64,000 nt of DNA from Azorinus chamasolen (GCA_963576725.1 OY755239.1:63491645-63555644), one strand, 5' to 3'; shown: positions 10,283 to 20,900, numbered from the stretch's first letter. Made by a program: numbers and translations. The notes: generated by a model from the sequence alone, not told the origin.

Positions 10283-10418
10283 AATAATAGGTTAGTGCCG
10301 TAGATGGGACGCCTTTATCCGACTCGGAGAGAAAACAGTTGAGGCTCGGCAAGCCTCGCCTCAACGTTTTCTCCCCTCGTCGGATAAAGCGTCCCATCTA
10401 CGGCACTAACCTATTATT
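10283..10418. repeat. Long near-perfect palindrome
   Basis: Arms of about 67 bases: AATAATAGGTTAGTGCCGTA ... GGGACGC on the left and GCGTCCC ... TACGGCACTAACCTATTATT on the right, centred near 10351 on a GC-rich tip (GAGGCTCGGCAAGCCTCG). The arms differ only at a few positions. No second copy was seen; it does not carry the A or B ends. Confidence 0.85.
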
Positions 10419-10822
10419 CTCTATATCACCTGAGCAGTCTTGTAAAGTGAAATGCAATGTTACACATAACCACAAGCATAGAATGGAAGCTACACGGATG
10501 TCCAAAGTCACTCTATTTGTAGCGATTATATGAGGGAAAGGTTAATACGGGAATAAGTTAATGTTGATTCTAAAACTATTTTATCATATGAGAAGTCTTT
10601 TTAAAGTGAAATGCAATGTTACACATAACCACAAACATAGAATGGAAGTCGAACAGGAGATGCTACAAGAACGTCCAAAGCCACTCCAGATATATGATAA
10701 TGCGACTGTCAGCGATCATGCAAAATAACAAATTAAAAACGACATTCCAGACTGTTTGTACTTTGGACAAAACGCACACGTTTATTGATCCAAGGTAGTC
10801 TCTTACTACGAAAATATGTGTA

Positions 10823-11026
10823 TAGTAAAAACTCTCTATAACGGCCACTAAATTATGTTATTTAATTGGTATTTAGGGCAGGTGGTTGCTTACAGCAAGA
10901 TTAAAGTAGAACAGAACGCTCCTATTGGAGCGTTCTTTTTTACTTTCACCTTGCTTTAAGCAGCCACCTACATTTAACACAAAATATATGATGTAACTTA
11001 ATGGTCGTTATAGAGAGGTTTTACTG
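10823..11026. mobile_element. A3 element
   Basis: TAGTAAAAACTCTCTATAAC at the left; GTTATAGAGAGGTTTTACTG at the right, TA outside. The shared inner stem is diverged (AAGATTAAAGTAGAACAGAA), tip CGCTCCTATTGGAGCG. Confidence 0.82.
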
Positions 11027-11339
11027 TATACACTAATTATTATTAATTCATGATTCGTTAAGTGACAGTTAGATTCGCTCTTCATTATCACTAAACATAA
11101 CCATAGCATGTAGTTATCTCATCAAGCAACACACTGTTTTGTATAAAGATTAAACGAAATAAGCGAACTAAAAAGCAATCAAAAGCAAATAAACTGAAAC
11201 AAAATACTTTATTTTACGACCCAGTCAAACGAATCTAACAACATAGTTTTAACGGAATACTTATTTTCAAAAAACCTGTTCTGTATAATCTCTTAAGAGA
11301 CATGGAAGAAAAAAATATTAAGGAAATGAAACAACTAAA

Positions 11340-11510
11340 TGTCGATCCGAGAGACAGACACATAGATAGATCGATCAGATTATCGATCGATGATTCGATG
11401 GATCAATCGATATAAGATATATATACAGATAGGTAGATGGGTGGATGGATGGGTAGATGGGTGATGGATGGATGGATGAATGAATGAATGGGATAGATGG
11501 TGGAATGCAC
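11340..11510. repeat. Tetranucleotide-type simple repeat (GATA/GATG/GAAT)
   Basis: Irregular GATC, GATA, then GATG and GAAT tetranucleotide steps, clearest at about 11430-11490. Confidence 0.85.
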
Positions 11511-11577
11511 ATTTTCATGTCCATGTGTTTCGTTAGGATCGGACTATTACTTACAGAGAAATATGTCGGAAAAGTTC

Positions 11578-11657
11578 ACGACGAAAGAAGAAGAAGAAGA
11601 AGACATGTTTTAAAATAATAATAATAATAAGAAGAAGAAGAAGAAGAAGAAGAAGAA
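11578..11657 (+). repeat. (GAA)n and (AAT)n microsatellites
   Basis: Two GAA tracts (11580-11602, 11631-11657) separated by an AAT tract (11613-11632). Confidence 0.9.
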
Positions 11658-11729
11658 ACTTCGATTACGGGGCATAATTAGATATAGAGGGAAATGGGAG
11701 GAAATCGAGTGAGAGTGAGGTGGAGAGAA

Positions 11730-11730
11730 T

Positions 11731-11775
<45 letters not shown>
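11730..11775 (+). repeat. (GA)n microsatellite
   Basis: An uninterrupted GA dinucleotide run of about 45 bases. Confidence 0.95.
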
Positions 11776-11777
<2 letters not shown>

Positions 11778-11804
11778 TCAAAGACATGACCACTCATAGT
11801 GATT

Positions 11805-12054
11805 CACCATTTACTCCATAAGTACGCCTTTTAACATGTCTGCAACTAGAGTAGACCTCGATCAGACGGTTCCTTGGGGTGCCGTCTGATCAGGCTGCAC
11901 TATATTGCTTATGAACTAATATAGATCAGATTATACAGGTTTTGCCTCGGCAAGGTTTCCGATGTTAATATGCCATTTCATAAACATTATGTGATTAATA
12001 TTCATGATGCCATTATTTCGTACATAAATATGAGGTACATGGTTCTAATTATAT
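11805..12054 (-). mobile_element. B element, ends decayed
   Basis: ATTTACTCCATAAGTACGCC at the left, hairpin AGACCTCGATCAGACGG near the left, then TTCATGATGCCATTATTTC at the right. Terminal TTAA sites are mutated. Confidence 0.65.
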
Positions 12055-12113
12055 CCAAATGGTTGTGTAATTTCCTTTCATAAAGTTAAATCTGACAACG
12101 CAAGTTCTGTGCC

Positions 12114-12358
12114 TAGCCCTTTCACCGCCAATGTTGCAAAAATGCATCATGACAAATAGTGCAGTCCCAGATCAGATGCCGCCTTTTCAAGGCGGCGTCT
12201 GATCAGGAACTTTACTTTTTGTCTCAAACTCTATTTCTATACCTCTGCTTTATTCCTTTGAAATTTGCATTTATTGATATCATTTCCTTATTTTACCAAA
12301 TGATTTATCAAAATTAGTTTGCAGACGACAATTAGAAAGTTGGCGCCGAAAGGGTTAA
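12114..12358. mobile_element. E element
   Basis: CCCTTTCACCGCCAATGTTG at the left, TTGGCGCCGAAAGGGTTAA at the right. The tip ACGCCGCCTTTTCAAGGCGG lies in an ACAAATAGTGCAGTCCCAGA stem. Confidence 0.8.
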
Positions 12359-12784
12359 TCCAAGCAGTAATTTAACCAAATCGTTATATGTACGATATGG
12401 TAGGTAAGTCTGACAGTGTCATTTTTGAAAATTTGGAAAGTAAATAGATTCGAATCAAAAGAAAGCTTTTCAATAAGTGCATGTATACGATATAATCTAT
12501 AAAAACGATAAACTGTAAGTTGTCAGATTTTCGTCGCGAAAGGTTGGGAGCGTGGATTGATTTTAATGAGATATGGGTCACCGACCTTTAGACAATAGTC
12601 GAGAGAAATCGAATCCAGCAGGACTTGAGCTCACTGTTGTGTAGGGGAGCTCAGTGTTATACAGCGACATTAACCAGCCAGTCCCGGAATTATATGAATC
12701 GACATACTCATCTGAAAGTTATACATATAAGTTCTTCCTATATTGTTTACCTCATAATATGATGTCTTGATTCAATATATTGAC

Positions 12785-13215
12785 CATCCATTTCCTTCAT
12801 ATAAACTCGTTTTAACGCATTTGCAAACCGAGTAGACCCAGATCAGATGACTCCTATAGAAGCAGTCTGATCAGGGTCTGCTCTGTTTGCTAATGGAATT
12901 TGATATATCTGTTTCTTTACTGTATAAAATGGCTTCAACGTTCCCCTTTCAATATTTATTTATAACTACAGTAAAATATCGATTATTTGAATTTAGACCC
13001 TTTTAGGCTGGTTGCTGCTTAATGCATGGCGAAAGTCATGCTGAAAGATGAGCTTTCTGCATGACTTTCACCGTGCATTAAGATGCCACCTGTCTTAAAG
13101 ATCGATAATAATACGTATTTTAGTGTTCGAATAATCGAGAATTTACTGTATTTTGTTCATGAATGTTCAGTGGATATTGGAATTTGGAATAAACATGGAA
13201 AAGGGAAATGGTTAA
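12785..13215 (-). mobile_element. B2 element interrupted by an A5 element
   Basis: Left part CATTTCCTTCATATAAAC with hairpin GAGTAGACCCAGATCAGATG; right part TTTTGTTCATGAATGTTCAG and AAGGGAAATGGTTAA. Removing 12969-13148 and one TA restores the order seen in the uninterrupted B2 copy at 38712. Confidence 0.8.
12969..13148. mobile_element. A5 element nested in B2, TA duplicated
   Basis: CAGTAAAATATCGATTATTT to CGAGAATTTACTG, with TA at 12967-12968 and 13149-13150. The core GGTTGCTGCTTAATGCATGG is shared with other A copies; the tip is truncated. Confidence 0.9.
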
Positions 13216-13299
13216 ATGTGTATTGGTCAAAATAGGTAATAGTGCAATTTGAGCTATGTATATATTGGTTGAAGTCGGTGATTTTCTAGGATTTATATG

Positions 13300-13500
13300 C
13301 AGTAAAACCCCTCTAAACCGGACGTTAAATGTAGTATAAATATCAGTCTTGGATACAGGTGGCAGCTCAATGCAGGTTGAAAGTCATGCAGAAAACTCAA
13401 GGAGTTTTCTGCATGACTTTCACCCTGCATTATACTGCCACCTGCCTAAAGGTGTCTAAATTATTCCCTACTAGAGTTCCGAAATAGAGAGGTTTTATTG
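13300..13500. mobile_element. A1 element
   Basis: CAGTAAAACCCCTCTAAACC to AGAGAGGTTTTATTG. The left flank is TG rather than TA, the right flank TA. Tip AAACTCAAGGAGTTTT, slightly shortened. Confidence 0.85.
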
Positions 13501-13962
13501 TACAGGATAAGACAATACGTTATTAATGTATTAATTGGTAAATGAAATTTAGCACAAAAAGTCATGCTAGTATTGGTAATATAATTGACCAATTTAATTT
13601 TTATTGTAAAGTATTGTGTACTATTTAAAGTACGATTTCGATTATAGTCTTTTTTGTATTTATAATGGTTTTATTACTGAAATGTTTCTACTTTCATAAC
13701 GTTCAGCATTGCAAAACGGAAAGTCGCACAAGTAGCTTGGATCACATAAAACTGACTGGTATGTAGGGATATTGTGCAAATACATGTATACTTATGTGAT
13801 CTGAAGAAAACACAGAATTAAAATATGTTTAAACATGTATACGTGATCTTAAAACATTAAATCATATAAAACATTCCAGCCTTACAGTGCTAGTTTATTC
13901 GACGAAACTTGCATACTGACACAGCATGAACTGGGATGTTTTTACAAATCCGGCATACAGAC
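13501..13962. other. AT-rich spacer, nothing recognised
   Basis: No paired ends or coding pattern noticed in this intron segment. Confidence 0.4.
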
Positions 13963-14184
13963 TTAACACTTACCTTCTTGTAACAAATAATGACATCATG
14001 ACTATTTAGCTGAAATTTTATTATGGCATACGTACACAGGATAGTTTGGTATTGGTAGAAACTGTAGTGTCATATATATTATAATTTCATAGGCTCACAG
14101 AGCAGACCACGATCAAAGGGCTCCTACGGGGCCCCTCTATTCTAGGTCCACTCTGTTTGCAATTATATGAGGGAAAGGGTCTAC
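13963..14184 (+). mobile_element. B element
   Basis: TTAACACTTACCTTCTTG at the left and ATATGAGGGAAAGGGT at the right; stem ACAGAGCAGACCACGATCAA with a mutated tip GGGCTCCTACGGGGCCCC. Confidence 0.7.
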
Positions 14185-15411
14185 ACATAGAATCCTTGAT
14201 ACCCATTTTGTGATAAGCTCTGTGTACACGGCTATATTCTTCCATGTAGAACTATTAATGCACTTGGATTTGAACGCAACGTATATTAACATTATATTTC
14301 TCCTTTTTGATTAGGCGTGCTTTTCATTTCATGAACAATTTAAAAGCAATTTTCAATAACATCTAGAATAATTTAATACATTATTTGCTGAAAGCGCAAT
14401 GCCACTATCGTTTATATTGTGTCAACATGCAAGGAAACATTCATTCCTAATGATAGTTTACATACAAAGTGTGCAATGAATGCTAAAGAAACGTAAGTTT
14501 CGAATGTTAGTTGCAAATAAGAGGTTGGTGTTATGAATGAAAATGTTTAACATACGAAAGAATAATAATAACACAGAGCAGTGCAATAGGGTTTGTGTGA
14601 GTTAGATTACATGGTGCGGTTATACTTGGTTACACATACACGCACGCCTGTGTGTATATAGTCTTACCTTGTTTTATATCTGAAAATATACAAGCGCGTA
14701 TTGCTAGATTCAGTAATAGATTAAACAAAATCAGAATATTTGTTAAAGAAGAACAGTAGTAAGACAGGGATATGTTTAATAAAATACCGAATATGCATGT
14801 GTTGTTTTGAAAATATGATTTAGAGCTAAAGTTATACTTTCCAGTTTCCATTATATAGGGAAGCTGTTAAACCAAGATCCATTTGAATATTAAAAAGAAT
14901 TTTAATATTGTAATCCTGTCCTTTACAAATTATTGCAATTAGTTGATGTACTTGAGGGTTTACAAGCTATCCAATGGTATTCTGATTTGGAACTTCAATA
15001 ATAAGAAATACCACTAACGTACAAGCATTATTATGAATGAAAATTATTATTTATATAAATAGAAACATTCATTCTTGCATATGAATAAATGTTAATTGGT
15101 GCCTGCCAAAATTTGAGAACACAAATAAAAGTAAAATTGCTGATACTGTGTCATAATAATGTACATGTATTGCCATAAAAGATAAGGTTGGTATTTAAAA
15201 CTGGGCTTAATATTTGTAATTTACAAGGTCATCTATTATGCCCCCGCGAAAGGCAAACACTTAAATGAAAGTATTGTTTTGTGAAAGCATATGTAATAAT
15301 CAAATCATTTAATAACAAACTAATATTATACTGCAGTGAATGTGTTTGGGTGCCTGGATGATTACAATTACTATCATCTACATATCGTATATTACCATAA
15401 CCCTTATATAA
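14185..15411. other. AT-rich intron sequence, nothing recognised
   Basis: About 1.2 kb, apart from short TG/CA-rich stretches, with no element ends, coding pattern or RNA motif noticed. It lies in the 8.1-kb intron region between exons 3 and 4 of the Ig gene. Confidence 0.4.
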
Positions 15412-15840
15412 TACTATTTGCTTTATACACCTTTGCAAACATATGAATCCAAGATCAAGTAACCATTGTCGGGACTGTCTGCCCAGGATCTGGTCTGTTT
15501 GCTTATATACAGTAAAACCCCTCTAATGCGACAAATTAATGAACAAACATGGCCGTCTTCATAAGCAGGTGCTTGTTTAATGCAGGACGAAAGTTATGCA
15601 GAAAGCTCCTATAGGAGCTTTCTGTATAACCTTCGTCCTGCATTAAGCTGCCACCTACCCTTACCAATGTGAAGTATGCCCCTTTTTGTTGGTCGCATTA
15701 GAGGGGAATTATTGTATGTTAAATATCTGATTCTGTACTGTTTGCTATCGAAGCGCATATTCTTATCTATATTTCAATAGAATAATTAACATAATCATAA
15801 TTCATTGGAATCTTACATGAATATTCATGAAGAATAATGT
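15412..15840 (-). mobile_element. B element interrupted by an A2 element
   Basis: Left: CACCTTTGCAAACATATGAA, hairpin decayed, GGATCTGGTCTGTTTGCTTA. Right: TATCTGATTCTGTACTGT and TACATGAATATTCATGAAG. The A2 copy lies just after TTTGCTTATA. Confidence 0.6.
15510..15714. mobile_element. A2 element nested in B
   Basis: CAGTAAAACCCCTCTAATGC after TA (15508-15509), GAGGGGAATTATTG before TA. Core stem GAAAGTTATGCAGAAAGCTC, tip GCTCCTATAGGAGC. Confidence 0.88.
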
Positions 15841-15883
15841 TGATAATGTTAATACAGCTGCACGTAGATATGGGTATACCTAC

Positions 15884-16097
15884 CTTGTACTGTAAGATAA
15901 ACCTGCTCTCGTATAGATCTATCTTTAGAACTAATTTGACATTCGTAGACGCCCGCGTCTTTCTTTTTCACATCTTTTATAATGAGGTTCCACTCGTCTA
16001 GATGAGGTATGTTTCGGACTTGAAATCTTTTATCGGGGTTATATGTAAGGGTACCAACGGTAATTGGGTCTTTCCTGTCAGCCTTTCTCCAGACCAC
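15884..16097 (-). CDS. Exon 3: body of Ig domain 1
   Basis: Acceptor TGCATTTTCAG|GTGGTC and donor CAAG|GTAGGT at 15883. The 214 bases start in phase 0 and end with one spare base. They encode VVWRKADRKDPITVGTLTYN, DKRFQV, EWNLIIKDVKKKDAGVYECQ and YLTVQ. The Trp of strand C, the DxGxYxC motif with the second cysteine, and the VGTxTYxxDxRF run are diagnostic of the Dpr/zig-8/lachesin Ig1 domain, so this is the most secure exon. Joined to exon 2 it reads GTKT-VVWRK. A degenerate A-type hairpin element begins about 20 bp upstream of the acceptor. Confidence 0.93.
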
Positions 16098-16117
16098 CTG
16101 AAAATGCATGATACTAC

Positions 16118-16317
16118 ATGTATATATAAACCCGTTCTAAAGCGATCGCCAAATACACGTATGACCCTTGGTCTCACAGACAGTTGGTAACTTTGTGTCG
16201 GACGAAAGTATTACTGAAAACTCCTGCAGGGGATTTCTGCAATATTTCTGTCCTGTTTTTAAAGTACACTGTACATAAATTTATTCATATATTGGTTGCT
16301 TTAGATGGTTTTTACTG
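16118..16317. mobile_element. Degenerate A element next to the exon 3 acceptor
   Basis: Left end decayed (AAACCCGTTCTAAAGCGATC), right end TTTAGATGGTTTTTACTG then TA. The core keeps GAAAGTATTACTGAAAACTC and tip CTCCTGCAGGGGA. It starts about 20 bp upstream of exon 3 on the gene strand. Confidence 0.6.
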
Positions 16318-16677
16318 TATATCCTAATGCTAAATTATAAAACACGTCATGGAGCCAACAGTTGAGCGATTAGATATTTAATACTTATTCAAATAAATGT
16401 TTAAATAAGATTGTGTCAATTAGTGTAGTGATCCAATATGTCGATATGTGTGGAAGGTACATGTAACTATGTACTAGACTGTGTGTTTCAAAGTAAATCA
16501 TTACATTTTTTTATACATGTATTTTACCTTTACTCCAGGATAAAATAGAGTGTCTGCTCAACGTTGGATATTGTTTTCTACACTACGTCCGATTTGACCT
16601 AGTTTTTGGTGGACTTTTGGTCGATAGTCAAACAGCTTGAATCCTCATGGAACGCCGAGTTGCTCTTCGTCACATCA

Positions 16678-16856
16678 GGGTCCATGCTTATAAACCTTTT
16701 AGTTGAGTCTGAGTTTGTTCTCAAGCTTTTGATTGGTCAGATTTGAGCCTTTGGCTCAATTCTGACCAATCAAAAGCTTGAGAACTCAAATTTGACCAAT
16801 CAAAAGCTTGAGAACGAACTCAGACTCAACTAAAAAGCTTTATAAGCATGGACCCT
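16678..16856. mobile_element. G hairpin element, apparently inside an F-type hairpin
   Basis: GGGTCCATGCTTATAAACC to TTTATAAGCATGGACCC with inner TTTGATTGGTCAGATTTGAG repeats. The flanks AACGCCGAGTTGCTCTTCGT and AATCCACGTTGTTTGC look like the two halves of an F tip. Confidence 0.75.
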
Positions 16857-17150
16857 AAATCCACGTTGTTTGCATATGCGGGCCAGGTCGCTAATAGAGG
16901 GATATGGGCTGAAATTTGCCCATTTGACTAATCATTCTCGCCCGTTTACTTCAAAAGATTATTCTACTTAGATATTATGCTTATTAACATATAAACAAAA
17001 CTTAGAGCAGAGGTCAGGCAGGAGATGTCACATGAAAGTCCACTGCAACACCGGCAGCACAAGGGAAGTGCGCATGCACGTCTTACCTTCACATAACTGA
17101 CTATTCCTTTCCTGCGCAACACCGAAAGCATAATACGCCGTTAACCCTTT

Positions 17151-17390
17151 CCCTGTTCTGTGTTAATTCCAAATTTCAATACCTACTGAATATTCATGTA
17201 CATAATAGTTATAACGAAATATGAAAGGTGGAAAATTGTATCCATTTTAGAAAGTTAAGAAACAGATATTTCAAATTCCATACGCAAACAGAGCAGACCC
17301 TAATCAGACGGCTCCTCTAGGAGCGGTCTGTACTGGGTCTTCGCTGTTTGCAAATGCGTGAACGCACGTTTATATGAAGGAAAGGGTTAA
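17151..17390 (+). mobile_element. B2 element just inside the exon 2 donor
   Basis: TTAACCCTTTCCCTGTTC at the left, ATGAAGGAAAGGGTTAA at the right; tip GGCTCCTCTAGGAGCGG. Lies 43 bp downstream of the exon 2 splice donor on the gene strand. Confidence 0.82.
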
Positions 17391-17433
17391 ACCAAAACAA
17401 AGGACAAGATAAATAAATAACGTTCATTCTTAC

Positions 17434-17570
17434 TGTTTTTGTGCCTAAATTGGCCACTTTGCACTCCAAAATAGCCCGCCCTCCCACGATGGCTGTTACG
17501 TTATCTCCGTTGTGGTTTAGTATAGTAGGAACAGGGGTCGTTTCTCCGTCAGGAGGTCTCAATGAAAAGC
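17434..17570 (-). CDS. Exon 2: start of Ig domain 1
   Basis: Acceptor ATAAATTCAG at 17580-17571 and donor ACA|GTAAGA at 17433. The 137 bases (2 + 45 codons) encode FSLRPPDGETTPVPTILN, NGDNVTAIVGG and AILECKVANLGTKT. ILEC carries the first Ig1 cysteine (strand B); VGGRAILEC and NLGTKT match the Dpr/lachesin pattern before the strand C tryptophan. NVT is a sequon. An alternative is to read through the acceptor from an upstream ATG (MKNKFRAIAMDLILCFHI), giving a weak signal-like start, but the acceptor and the phase fit to exon 1 favour an internal exon. A B2 transposon ends 43 bp downstream of the donor. Confidence 0.85.
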
Positions 17571-17676
17571 CTGAATTTATATGAAAACACAAAATCAAAT
17601 CCATTGCTATTGCGCGGAATTTGTTTTTCATGTTCCCCTTTGATCATATAAAGGGGTTGGATCTAAACATAGCCAA

Positions 17677-17862
17677 CAGTAAAATGCCTCTATACCGGAA
17701 TTCTAGTAGAGAAGAATTTTAGATACTGTTAGGCAGGTGGTTGCTTAATGCAGGGTGAAAGTCATGCAGAAAGTTCATAGAGGAGCTTTCTGTATGACTT
17801 TCAGCCTGCATTAAGCTTATATTTATACTAAATATAACTGCCTGTTTAGAGAGGTTTTACTG
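17677..17862. mobile_element. A1 element
   Basis: CAGTAAAATGCCTCTATACC to AGAGAGGTTTTACTG then TA. The left arm carries an inverted form of the usual right flank (TTCTAGTAGAGAAGAATTTT), so the arms have been shuffled. Confidence 0.75.
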
Positions 17863-17954
17863 TATTCAGTTCCATAGTTGCATTAATGAATAAACCTTTA
17901 ACGTGTTTATATACAGGAAAGTAATCTTTGAGTAGGAATAGCCTACAATATATA

Positions 17955-18150
17955 CAGACGTTCAGATGCATAATATTAAATATTTTCAAGAATAGCTTCC
18001 TTTAGTTCTCCACCAAGCCCTATACCATGACCACTCTTTAGAATCGTCTCGAAGAGACGAGTCTAAAGAGTGGTCATAGTATAGGGTTTGGTGGAGAAGT
18101 GATGATTCTAGTATTTGTGCAGGCACCTTTTATCTGTAGCTCTGAATATA
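17955..18150. mobile_element. I hairpin element
   Basis: Stem CTCCACCAAGCCCTATACCA / TAGGGTTTGGTGGAG enclosing CCACTCTTTAGAATCGTCTC and its inverse. Flanks AGAATAGCTTCC and TTTTATCTGTAGCTC recur at the other I copies. No clear target duplication. Confidence 0.65.
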
Positions 18151-18767
18151 TATGTGTAATTGAAACATATCACGCTGGTAAGGGCAATAAAACACGAACG
18201 TTCGACAGTTGGTTTTATTGGCTGATCTCTAGGGTCGTAATTGTTACTGGTTAAATATTAACGATTTTTACTGTCAGTGGCGTTTTTGAGATTGCCTGTG
18301 GACACAGAAAGGATTCGAACTGTGTGCTACTATTATAATAGAGGATCTATGTTAGAAGCGAACATTACGAAATTAAAAACAAAATGAAAATTGGAGGGGG
18401 CGATCAATTTTACAGACAATAATACGCGACAGCATGCTGTTATACATGCCATATTGCCTGGAAATTCTAAGAAGTATGTATGTGCATGCTTATAATTTGA
18501 TCATGAAACTACCCTGGATATATACATATAAGTTGCATTGGCACTGCATGTATAGATTTCGTAGGCGTTGACTTTATTCGAATCTAATAAACCAGAACTG
18601 TCATATCCGTTTTCCTTATCTGTTACATTGTAACACGGTGCTATTTTCAGTAGCATGTGTGTAATACAACGCATGTGATATGCACGATAAAGATGGGTGG
18701 ATACTGATAATAATTATAATGAATCGTGAATATAATCTACGAATAAGACACAAACGATTGATTACCA

Positions 18768-19260
18768 TTAACCATTTACTCCACAAATACGCCTTTCTAC
18801 ACCTTTGCAAATAGATTAGACCCAGTTCAGACGGGTCATGTAGGAGCCGTCTGATCAGTGTCTGCTCTACTTATGATATGCATGTAGCATAAACAGGATG
18901 CTACAGTTTCTGCCATGGTCGCAAACTCCCGTATTCATGCGATATTATAACAACTCATCCAATTGATATTAACCCTTTCACCGCCACAGTTGCGTAAATG
19001 CACCACGACAAATAGTGCAGTCCCAGATCAGACGCCGTCTTTTCAAGGCGGCGTCTGATCAGGGACTTCACTATTTGTCTCAATCTCTAGTTCTATATAT
19101 GTGCTTTATTCCATTGAAATTTGCATTTATTTATCTCATTTCCTTAATTTTACTGAATGGTTTAACAAACTTGGATTGCAGACGACAATTAGAAACTTGG
19201 CGCCGAAAGGGTTAATGATGCCATTATTTTTACATGAATATTCATAGAACAAATAATTAA
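18768..19260 (-). mobile_element. B element interrupted by an E element at TTAA
   Basis: TTAACCATTTACTCCACAAA, tip near 18830, then after the insertion TGATGCCATTATTTTTACAT and a TTAA end. Without the E copy the sequence reads GATATTAATGATGCC, as in intact B copies. Confidence 0.75.
18969..19215. mobile_element. E element, complete, nested in B
   Basis: TTAACCCTTTCACCGCCACA to GGCGCCGAAAGGGTTAA with duplicated TTAA. Perfect tip GCCGTCTTTTCAAGGCGGC. Confidence 0.9.
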
Positions 19261-19345
19261 CATTTACCAACACGTGAACGCTTTTCACGCATTTGCAAAC
19301 AGAGTAGACCAAGACCAGGCGGCTCCTATAGGTCTGTCCTGTTTG
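19261..19345 (-). mobile_element. B fragment
   Basis: CACGCATTTGCAAACAGAGT and the left half of the tip GGCTCCTATAGG, then truncated. Confidence 0.6.
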
Positions 19346-19357
19346 GTGTTGGTTTGC

Positions 19358-20106
19358 TCGTGTGACGCTCAAGTGGCATCTTAACTCAATTTTGAACTTT
19401 CACGGGCTCAAAATTGATTTGGAACGCTTTTTGTAGTAAAATGTGCATTTCAAGTCAATGACGCCATGTGACGCCGACTTGACGCCATGAGTCTACAGAC
19501 AATATTAGCACATCACGAATGTATACGAGTTAATATGTATTCTAAGTTTGCCATTTCCTTGCAGTGAAAAGTACTTCTGTCATATTCATTTCAATTTGCA
19601 TTTTTTTTTCAAAATGGTTGGTATCGAAAATTGCACATTGAAATGATATTCCAGCCCGTTTTGAAATGATTATTTCAATTTGCATGTAGTAGTGAAACAA
19701 CGCACAACTTACTTTTGAATGATGAATACGATTTTGAAGACTTCTATTTTGCTTTGAATTATATTTCCATGCGTTTTGTAGTGAAACATGGGGATAAAGG
19801 TATGTGACGTCCAAGTGACATCATGACTAATTCTGAACTTGAACTTTCACGGGTTAAAAATTGATAATGAACGCTTTTTGTAGCAAATACGTCATGCGAC
19901 GCCGACTTGACGCCGTGAGTCTACAGACACTGGAAACATCCCACGAGTGTATATGAGTTTGGACGTATTCTGTTTTTACCATTTCCTTTCAGTGAAAAGT
20001 ACTTTTGTCATTTTTACTTAAATTTGCGTCATTATTACTGACGTCGAAAATCGCACATGTAAATAAACTGCAACCCGTTTTGAAATAATTATTTCAAAGT
20101 GCAACG
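19358..20106 (+). repeat. Diverged tandem duplication, two copies of about 310-330 bp
   Basis: Copy 1 (19358-19690) and copy 2 (19800-20106) share GTGACG..CAAGTG, AACTTTCACGGG, AACGCTTTTTGTAG, GACGCCGACTTGACGCC, GAGTCTACAGACA and CAGTGAAAAGTACTT. No coding frame is conserved between them. Confidence 0.8.
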
Positions 20107-20306
20107 TTATTTCATTGCTACATTGCTTTTCTTTTCAGATATACATTATGTACTTGCAGTTTCATCATATTTTAATTTACAAATATTTCGAGTTGGATTC
20201 TAGACAGAAGACTCTTTACAACATGCAGTAGTGAGCTTTATTATTTAAAGCTATGTAATAACTGATGTTTAAATAGTAATTAACTGAACAATGGCTATTT
20301 CAGATA

Positions 20307-20507
20307 CAGTAGGACCTGTCTTAAGTGGCCATAAAATGTCTTATTATGCGTCTTTAAGACAGGTGGTAGCTTAATGCAGGCCAAAAGTAATGCAGAAAGC
20401 TCCTATAGGAGCTTTCTTCAATACGTTTGCCCTGCATTAAGCAACCACCTGCTTTGTAAGACTCCTATGTTCAATAGATGAATGACCGCTTAAGACAGGT
20501 TCTGCTG
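20307..20507. mobile_element. A4 element, TA on both sides
   Basis: CAGTAGGACCTGTCTTAAGT to TTAAGACAGGTTCTGCTG. Core GGTGGTAGCTTAATGCAGG, tip AAGCTCCTATAGGAGCTTT. The reference copy for A4. Confidence 0.88.
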
Positions 20508-20509
20508 TA

Positions 20510-20900
20510 GTACATAACTATTAAAATAAATAATAAAGAAGTTGAGAAACAACTGAGACATGGCATTAGCTGGCAAGGATTTCAGTAACACTTCTACTAA
20601 CAGTATATTAAACATCATGCGCTAATTTGAAACACATTCATAACACATGGATTTGTTAGGGTATCATCGTCAATGAAGCTGATAAAATTCAACATCATCA
20701 ATCTTCTCCTGCGCCAAACAACTTTCAACTTTGAATTTACTAAGACACTGGGTGATAAATTGCATTAAGGCAAAGTGATAATGCTCATTCATATTTGTTC
20801 TGATAAATACACAGCGGTAGCGCGATCCATGACATTAGATATAGGCTACATATACACAATTCTGAATATCTAGGTTACAATCGTGCTCATTAGTTATAGT
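20510..20900 (+). repeat. Dispersed segment N, copy 1
   Basis: Shares AACACATTCATAACAC, CAATGAAGCTGA.AAA, GCCAAACA.CT.TCAACT, CAAGACACTGG-like blocks and GGTTACAATCGTGCTCATTA with 37495-38280, and more weakly with 28860-29110. An old non-coding duplication. Confidence 0.7.

Larger units (their letters stand above)
9340..10684. repeat. Diverged local direct repeats around a large palindrome
   Basis: The motif TGAGGGAAA...GTTAA...TAAGTTAAT...TCTAAAACTATxTTTATC occurs at about 9340-9410 and again at 10530-10590. A second pair, AAGTGAAATGCAATGTTACA plus following bases, occurs at 10432-10508 and 10590-10684. These look like old duplications of transposon flanks. Confidence 0.6.

Noticed and set aside
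12600..12695. Possible tRNA-like sequence on the minus strand (GGATTCGATT near 12617)
   Set aside because: The B box is only partial, the A box lacks the required A at its seventh position, and no arms fold convincingly.
17317..17631. Reading exon 2 as a first exon starting at MKNKFRAIAMDL
   Set aside because: A good acceptor (TAAATTCAG) lies between that ATG and the conserved part, the hydrophobic run is weak, and the phase fits an upstream signal-peptide exon. Not excluded, only less likely.
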